Of a stretch of DNA of 64,000 nucleotides, positions 59,340 through 64,000 are shown piece after piece. The position numbers and the translations under genes are program-made. Position 1 is the first letter of the stretch. Each line of letters starts with the position of its first letter. Source of the stretch: Clostridia bacterium (GTDB taxonomy: Bacteria > Bacillota > Clostridia > Christensenellales > CAG-138); the NCBI GenBank assembly GCA_017523925.1, contig JAFWVQ010000037.1, positions 48,148 through 112,147 on the forward strand. Reading direction: 5' to 3'. The notes under the pieces are model-generated. The model was not told where the DNA came from, searched no databases, and saw only the letters and a list, made by a program, of their open reading frames with translations.

Positions 59340-60410
59340 ATGCGGTCGATGGCACAGTTCTGCATAAAGGACATTCATGACGCGGCGCCTTCTGAAACGG
59401 CTCCCGAAAACCCTATGACTGGCCAGATCTGGATCGACATATCCGTTTCGCCTCCGGTAGCGAAGGTGTGGAACGGCACAGAGTGGGAGACACAGAACGA
59501 ATCGGCAAAGCTCCGTGAAACGATAGAAGCACTCCTCACAAAGCAGACAGAGCTCCGCAATCGCCTTGCGGAGCTCGACGCGTATTCAGGCGCGGAAAAC
59601 GACAGCATATCCGCTCTGAACGACAGGATGGAGCTTATTGAAAGGGATATTCGGGAGCTCGCGGAGCTCGTCGCTGCAAATGACGTGACAGGCGTCGAGG
59701 AAGCGGTCGCGGCGATACGCGGAACCGGCATGAACGAGATCACGAATTCATCCGGCTTGATCGGACTGACCGGATGGACTGCCACGGGGAACGTGCTCGT
59801 CGACCGGAGCATGGAAACGCGCCTGAATACGGCATCCGGCTCGTGCTTTAAGCTTGGAGCAAACATGGCGCTTTCCAAAAGGCTGACGGGACTGATACCG
59901 AACGCACAGTACGCTCTGGCTTTCCGACTGAGGCGAACGAGCCAAGGCTCCGTTACCATAGGCCTTTTCGCCGGAGGAAATCCGGCGGCGCGAATCGACG
60001 GGCTGAAAGCTGATATCTGGAACAACGTAGAGTACGTTTTCGAGGACGCTCCCGACGGAACGATCGAGATTCTGGTGGAAACTGCGTCCGGCGACGTTTA
60101 CGTCGGCGATTTCGTCCTGACGATCGGAAACCGGCCTCGTGCCTGGACGCCTCATCCGCTCGAAACGTATTCGGACTGCAGGCGGATAGACGATACCGGC
60201 ATTACGCTGAGCTCAGGAAACGAACGGAGTGTATCGATCACGCATTCGCGCATATCAGTCGCAAGCGGCACCGTGGAAGGCTTCTCGGCGGACGCTGCGG
60301 GTGTGCGAGTGCAGAACGCTGCCGTAAGCGGAACGGTCACGCACGGCAAACTCATGGTCGTGCCGTGTGATCCCGCGTCCGGCGGCGCGGATATCTATCT
60401 GCTCGATTAG
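59340..60410 (+). CDS. Tail protein with coiled coil and carbohydrate-binding-like C-terminus
   Basis: The start is ATG 59340 behind GGAGGTG; the protein has 356 residues. An N-terminal small motif (PMTGQIWIDISVSPPVAKVW) is followed by a long coiled coil (about residues 60-125) for trimerisation. A beta-sandwich then follows (YALAFRLRRTSQGSVTIGLF, then VEYVFEDAPDGTIEILVET) resembling carbohydrate-binding modules. It is likely part of the adhesion device. Confidence 0.75.
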   Translation: MRSMAQFCIKDIHDAAPSETAPENPMTGQIWIDISVSPPVAKVWNGTEWETQNESAKLRETIEALLTKQTELRNRLAELDAYSGAENDSISALNDRMELIERDIRELAELVAANDVTGVEEAVAAIRGTGMNEITNSSGLIGLTGWTATGNVLVDRSMETRLNTASGSCFKLGANMALSKRLTGLIPNAQYALAFRLRRTSQGSVTIGLFAGGNPAARIDGLKADIWNNVEYVFEDAPDGTIEILVETASGDVYVGDFVLTIGNRPRAWTPHPLETYSDCRRIDDTGITLSSGNERSVSITHSRISVASGTVEGFSADAAGVRVQNAAVSGTVTHGKLMVVPCDPASGGADIYLLD

Positions 60411-60420
60411 GAGGTAAGAC

Positions 60421-62562
60421 ATGGCGCTGTCAGGAAGTTTTTCTTCATTTCCCGTTTCCGATCTCGGCCTGTACTGTACGTGGACGGCTGAACAGAATGC
60501 GGCGGGTAACTATTCCGATATCACACTCAAGGTGTACCTCCAATACCGAACGCTGAACGTCGGGCAGATAACCGGAAGTACGATCTCAATCAACGGGGTA
60601 AGCGAGACGTTCGCTACGCCTGCGATCCACGATACGACGGGCGGCATGAAGACGCGGCTCATTAAGACGAAGACGGTTCGCGTCCAGCATGACGAAGGCG
60701 GCTTCAAAACTTCGATCGCGCTCACGGCGTACTGGCCGTGCGATATTTCGCTTCACGGGACGGCGGTGGCGGCGATCACGGCGACGGATACGATCGCGCT
60801 CGATCCGATCGACCGGAAAGGACCCGCAATAACACTCTCAGTGGTGAGCGTTACCGAAACGGCCGTGACCCTAAAAGCAGCGGCGAACGCTGCCTGCGAC
60901 ACGTGGAAATATGAGCGGGACAACTCAGGAACATGGTCGGCGGTCACGGGCGACGGAACGGAGGTGACCTTCACTGTCAGCGGGCTTTCAGTCGATCGCA
61001 GCTATTACTTCCGCGTGCAGGCGCGAAAGAAACTCAATCTCGTCGAGGGAGTTTCCGCTCAGTTCAGCGTTACGACAACGAACGTGTCGAAGCTGAACAG
61101 CTGCGCGAACATTACTGCGGACGCGGCAACGGTGCGTTTCAACGTCAATGCGACGGTGAACAACAGCTCATGTACGCATAAGGTCGATATTCTTAAGAAC
61201 TCGACGGTGGTCGTAACGGTTTCGTCACTGTCGTGGTCGCAGGGCACGTCCAGCAGAACGGTTACGCTCAGCGCAAGGCAGAAATCGGACCTGCAGGCGG
61301 CGATGTCCGGAGTGAAGCTGATGCCGGTGACGGTGCGGCTCACATCGTACAGCGGAAAGACGCAGATGGGATCCCCGACGACTGTCGATACGGAGGCTAT
61401 AACAACCTATACGAACTCGGCTCCGACGATCGAAGGAATGACTCTAACGGATGAGGAACAGTACACTTCGATGATGACGCATGAAGAGGTGTTCGTGCAG
61501 TACGCATCGCAGCTCCTCGTTACGCCCGGAAGAACAGCGGCGAGGAGCGGAGCCGAGATAACCAAGTACGCTGTTTACTGCGGAAACAAATACGTCGAAA
61601 ACATGGACGGACGGTCTCCGCTTATGATCGGATCGATCGAAGAGAGCGGCAGCGTGGAAGTACGGCTTATCGTAACCGATTCACGCGGCTACACAGCGAC
61701 GCTATCACAGACGATAACGGTTCTGCCGCTCTCAGATCCGGTGCTGACCGGCTTCTCGCTCGTCCGTAACGCAACGGAACCCACAAACGTGAACATGGAT
61801 TTCACGGGTGAAATCTGTTCTGCGGTCTGCGGAAGCGAGATGAACGGAATCGCGTACATACAGTACCGAATAAAGCAAACGAATACTGACACATACGGCG
61901 AATACGTGAGCCTGCTGCGCGACATTACGCTTACGGGGACGGACTTCTCGCTTGAGGACTACGTGATCGATCATGTCGATGACGACAAGTCATACGATCT
62001 GCACCTGCAGGTCATAGACAACTTCGGAAGGCAGCTCGACAGGTACGCAGTCATACCGAAAGCGAAACCTGTCGTTTCACTCAGGGACGGTATGGTCGGC
62101 ATTAACAAAGCTGAACCGAGCGTTGCGCTCGACGTCGACGGCGGCGCCTCATTCTCGGGCGAAGTCAAGGCGACGTCGTTCGCAGGTTCGATCGCACCCG
62201 CGAACCTCGCTTCGGCTGTCACTGTATCAAAGGGCGGAACCGGATCGACCACAGCGGCCGGTGCAAGGTCAAGCCTCGGCATAAAGGGCACTTCGCTGTA
62301 TAACAGCACGCTCACAACGGGCAGTACAACCTTCAGCTATTCGAACTATAACGCCTACGCGATCATCGGAACGACGGCGGGATCGACTGTGCGCTGCGCG
62401 ATACTCGTGCCGAAAGTCGCGCTGACTACGTCGGCGGTAACCTACTGCATCTCGGACGGAACGGCTCGGCAGGAGTTTACGCTCAAGTATTCGGGCTCGA
62501 CGGTCACGCTCACGATGGGCATAGGCGGAGGCTCGATACTGAGGATCATAGGCATCAACTAA
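60421..62562 (+). CDS. DUF859-type tail fibre protein with fibronectin III domain
   Basis: The protein has 713 residues, behind GGAGG. N-terminal beta domain (GSFSSFPVSDLGLYCTWTAE), a fibronectin III-like segment at about 135-220 (LSVVSVTETAVTLKAAANAA), and the DUF859 core. Near the C-terminus RDGMVGINKAEPSVALDVDG and VSKGGTGSTTAAGARSSLGI are typical of fibre tip attachment regions, and a small beta head ends it. It is the likely receptor-binding protein. Confidence 0.85.
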   Translation: MALSGSFSSFPVSDLGLYCTWTAEQNAAGNYSDITLKVYLQYRTLNVGQITGSTISINGVSETFATPAIHDTTGGMKTRLIKTKTVRVQHDEGGFKTSIALTAYWPCDISLHGTAVAAITATDTIALDPIDRKGPAITLSVVSVTETAVTLKAAANAACDTWKYERDNSGTWSAVTGDGTEVTFTVSGLSVDRSYYFRVQARKKLNLVEGVSAQFSVTTTNVSKLNSCANITADAATVRFNVNATVNNSSCTHKVDILKNSTVVVTVSSLSWSQGTSSRTVTLSARQKSDLQAAMSGVKLMPVTVRLTSYSGKTQMGSPTTVDTEAITTYTNSAPTIEGMTLTDEEQYTSMMTHEEVFVQYASQLLVTPGRTAARSGAEITKYAVYCGNKYVENMDGRSPLMIGSIEESGSVEVRLIVTDSRGYTATLSQTITVLPLSDPVLTGFSLVRNATEPTNVNMDFTGEICSAVCGSEMNGIAYIQYRIKQTNTDTYGEYVSLLRDITLTGTDFSLEDYVIDHVDDDKSYDLHLQVIDNFGRQLDRYAVIPKAKPVVSLRDGMVGINKAEPSVALDVDGGASFSGEVKATSFAGSIAPANLASAVTVSKGGTGSTTAAGARSSLGIKGTSLYNSTLTTGSTTFSYSNYNAYAIIGTTAGSTVRCAILVPKVALTTSAVTYCISDGTARQEFTLKYSGSTVTLTMGIGGGSILRIIGIN

Positions 62563-62579
62563 CTCACAGGAGGTAACAA

Positions 62580-63086
62580 ATGAAAGAATTCTGGATCACC
62601 GTACAGGTGGTTTTCTCGGCCGTCGGCGGCTGGCTCGGATGGTTTCTTGGCGGCTGCGACGGCCTTCTCTATGCGCTAATCGCGTTCGTGGTCATAGACT
62701 ACGTGACCGGCGTCATGTGCGCGGTTGTCGATAAAAGGCTGAACTCGGCCGTCGGCTTCAAGGGCATATTCAAAAAGGTGCTGATATTCGCTCTTGTGGG
62801 AACGGGACACATACTCGACACAAGGATCATCGGCTCCGGCTCGGTTCTGCGAACGGCGGTGATCTTTTTCTATCTGTCCAACGAGGGCGTTTCACTCCTG
62901 GAGAACGCGTCGCACCTTGGTCTGTCCGTGCCGAAAAAGCTGAAAGCTGTGCTCGAGCAGCTCCATGACCGCGCTGAAAAGGGCGACGCCGACGAACCGC
63001 ATATAGAGGACTGCGGAAACGAGTCCGGCAAGCATGATAACGAAAACAATTACAAGGAGGATGACGACGATGCTAAAAACGAATAA
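62580..63086 (+). CDS. Phage holin (holin family 4/toxin-secretion type)
   Basis: The protein has 168 residues. Hydrophobic helices lie at about 10-27, 29-48 and 64-80; the conserved YALIAFVVIDYVTGVMCAVV and GFKGIFKKVLIFALVGTGHI identify the family. The tail is acidic and Asn/Asp-rich. It forms membrane lesions that release the endolysin. It overlaps the endolysin by 17 bases. Confidence 0.93.
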   Translation: MKEFWITVQVVFSAVGGWLGWFLGGCDGLLYALIAFVVIDYVTGVMCAVVDKRLNSAVGFKGIFKKVLIFALVGTGHILDTRIIGSGSVLRTAVIFFYLSNEGVSLLENASHLGLSVPKKLKAVLEQLHDRAEKGDADEPHIEDCGNESGKHDNENNYKEDDDDAKNE

Positions 63087-63837
63087 ACTCAAAGAATTTA
63101 TCACACACCTTCACGACCAGGTGAAGAACCACAGTATCTACGTTTGGGGAGCGCAGGGACAGAACTCTCCCGTCATATCCGAATCATGGATAAGATCGAG
63201 GGAAACGAACGAGACCAACGCGAAAAGGGCTATCGCTTTCTGGAAGAAGCAGGTTGCGGCCGGCTACGGCGACGTGCTCCGCGCCTTCGACTGCTCCGGC
63301 CTCGGTATGTACTGGCTGCAGAACGTCAAGGGTATCCTCAGATACGACCTTTCCGCTCATGGACTGTACAACAAGTGTACGAAAATCACCAGGGACAAGC
63401 TCCGCGTCGGCGATTTCGTGTTCAAGATCAACGGCGAGGGCAAGGCAACCCACATCGGTTACGTCGCCGATACCAACCTCAACGTTATCGAGGCGAAGGG
63501 CCGCGACGTCGGAGTGGTTAAGCTCCCGCTCTCCGGCAACTTGTGGAACGCATTCGGCAGACCTCCCTTCTGGACGGAAGCCGAGGTCGCGGATGTCGAA
63601 GGGAAGTTCATATTCACCCGTATTCTCAAGTGGGGCTGCGTCGGCGACGACGTATGCGATCTGAAAAAACTGCTCGAAAAGAACGGTTTCCCAGGACTGA
63701 ACATGAAGAACAGGAACTACTTCGGTTCTACACGCGACAAGGTCAAGGCTTTCCAGAAGGCAAAGGACCTGACCGTTGACGGCAAGGCGGGGCCCAAAAC
63801 CATCGCCGCTCTCGGCGGCTTCTATTGGGCTGAGTAA
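63070..63837 (+). CDS. Endolysin: NlpC/P60 peptidase with peptidoglycan-binding domain
   Basis: The start is ATG 63070 behind AAGGAGG; the protein has 255 residues. The NlpC/P60 domain has Cys in RAFDCSGLGMYWLQ and His in ATHIGYVADTN. The last 70 residues are a PG_binding_1 domain (DDVCDLKKLLEKNGF, then DKVKAFQKAKDLTVDGKAGP). It cleaves peptide bonds in peptidoglycan at lysis. There is no signal peptide, so release depends on the holin. Confidence 0.93.
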   Translation: MLKTNKLKEFITHLHDQVKNHSIYVWGAQGQNSPVISESWIRSRETNETNAKRAIAFWKKQVAAGYGDVLRAFDCSGLGMYWLQNVKGILRYDLSAHGLYNKCTKITRDKLRVGDFVFKINGEGKATHIGYVADTNLNVIEAKGRDVGVVKLPLSGNLWNAFGRPPFWTEAEVADVEGKFIFTRILKWGCVGDDVCDLKKLLEKNGFPGLNMKNRNYFGSTRDKVKAFQKAKDLTVDGKAGPKTIAALGGFYWAE

Positions 63838-63861
63838 CGCAAACCCCATCGGAGGACGATC

Positions 63862-63886
63862 TGATCTGAACCCAAAAAGTTAGACA
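63862..63886. repeat. Terminal inverted repeat-like end of an IS3-family element
   Basis: TGATCTGAACCCAAAAAGTT followed by AGACA resembles the TG...CCCAAAAGTTxGACA ends of IS3/IS150-group elements. It stands 11 bases from the transposase stop, as expected. The other end is outside the window. Confidence 0.65.
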
Positions 63887-63897
63887 AAAGAATTAAA

Positions 63898-64000
63898 TCA
63901 GGCAGCTTCGAGGGCTTGCTTCCTGTGAACAGCAGGAGGTAAGCCCTTTAGCTTAGCTTTAATACGGCGGTTATTGTAGTAGTCAAGGTACTCGATCAGT
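63898..64000 (-). CDS. IS3-family transposase (OrfB), C-terminal end only
   Basis: Read on the minus strand, the 34 final codons give LIEYLDYYNNRRIKAKLKGL, then PPAVHRKQALEAA and TGA. This is the end of the rve integrase domain of IS3/IS150 OrfB, where YNxxRxxxxLxGxxP is conserved. The rest lies beyond the window. The element sits 60 bases after the endolysin gene and may have replaced or displaced the phage's right end. Confidence 0.88.
   Translation of the reverse strand, partial: LIEYLDYYNNRRIKAKLKGLPPAVHRKQALEAA

Larger units (their letters stand above)
21780..63861 (+). mobile_element. HK97-type siphoviral prophage (integrase not in window)
   Basis: From about 21.8 kb to the IS end the genes form a complete replication, packaging, head, tail and lysis programme on the + strand. 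Accessory genes interrupt it on the minus strand. The left boundary is uncertain and could include the sigma-like gene at 21208. No integrase, excisionase or attachment repeat was found, and the right end is met by an IS3-family element. Whether it is an inducible prophage or a remnant cannot be settled here. All structural genes look intact. Confidence 0.85.

Noticed and set aside
1..64000. tRNA, rRNA or tmRNA genes and tRNA-type attachment sites
   Set aside because: No cloverleaf with TTCRA arm and CCA end, and no rRNA segment, was noticed by eye; a tRNAscan or Infernal run would be decisive.

Overview
The window looks like a chromosome segment of a GC-rich member of the class Clostridia (Oscillospiraceae/Ruminococcaceae-like, probably a gut or rumen anaerobe). 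The reasons are strong GGAGG ribosome-binding sites, ATG/GTG/TTG starts, dense co-oriented operons, and a siphophage whose gene order (DUF2800, DUF2815, family A polymerase, DUF3987 primase, VRR-NUC, SNF2 helicase, DUF1492, HNH, TerS, methylases, TerL, portal, ClpP-like protease, HK97 capsid) I recognise from Clostridia. There are no rRNA, tRNA or CRISPR arrays that I can see. The taxonomic call is inference.

Region 1 (1-12300) is one tightly packed + strand operon and the most unusual chromosomal part. It encodes the end of a membrane protein with an outside beta-rich part, a 1213-residue tubulin/FtsZ-fold protein with a CGGTGSG loop, a 625-residue coiled-coil protein with two membrane helices, a 1277-residue protein that joins membrane helices, a decayed DUF1998-type helicase body, a zinc ribbon and an HExxH metalloprotease, a transglutaminase-like lipoprotein, and a metzincin-like protease gene split by a -1 frameshift. 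The set suggests a membrane-associated cytoskeletal or remodelling machine with proteolytic parts on both sides of the membrane. It may belong to the tubulin-like/von Willebrand A membrane-remodelling systems proposed from comparative genomics, but several parts do not match anything I know.

Region 2 (12300-20910) is a defence-like island of different base composition: an AT-rich HAD phosphatase/membrane fusion, a decayed HTH gene, a type II restriction-modification pair whose methylase carries its own HTH, and a three-gene ABC-ATPase (ABC-3C-like) cassette with a small basic protein gene upstream.

Region 3 (about 20.9-63.86 kb) is an HK97-type siphoviral prophage. It starts with a sigma-region-4 protein behind an attenuator-like leader. 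A replication module follows (SSB-like, polymerase, primase, nuclease, helicase) with an iteron cluster around an AT-rich core that looks like the phage origin. Then come HNH, TerS, a shortened SAM synthetase beside two DNA methyltransferases, and a 3.8 kb array of small genes each preceded by a near-identical promoter cassette. The late genes run TerL, portal, protease, capsid, connectors, tail tube, frameshifted tail chaperone (A AAA AAC), tape measure, Dit, Tal, fibres, holin, endolysin. Accessory genes with their own promoters are dropped into this plan, mostly on the opposite strand: Fic, DUF4143 ATPase, RHH, XRE, a SAP-domain protein, and a broken HNH/AP2 homing endonuclease.

Region 4 (63862-64000) is the end of an IS3-family element directly after the endolysin. 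No integrase, classical repressor or att site lies inside the window, so the prophage's lysogeny module is either outside, to the right, or lost at the IS.
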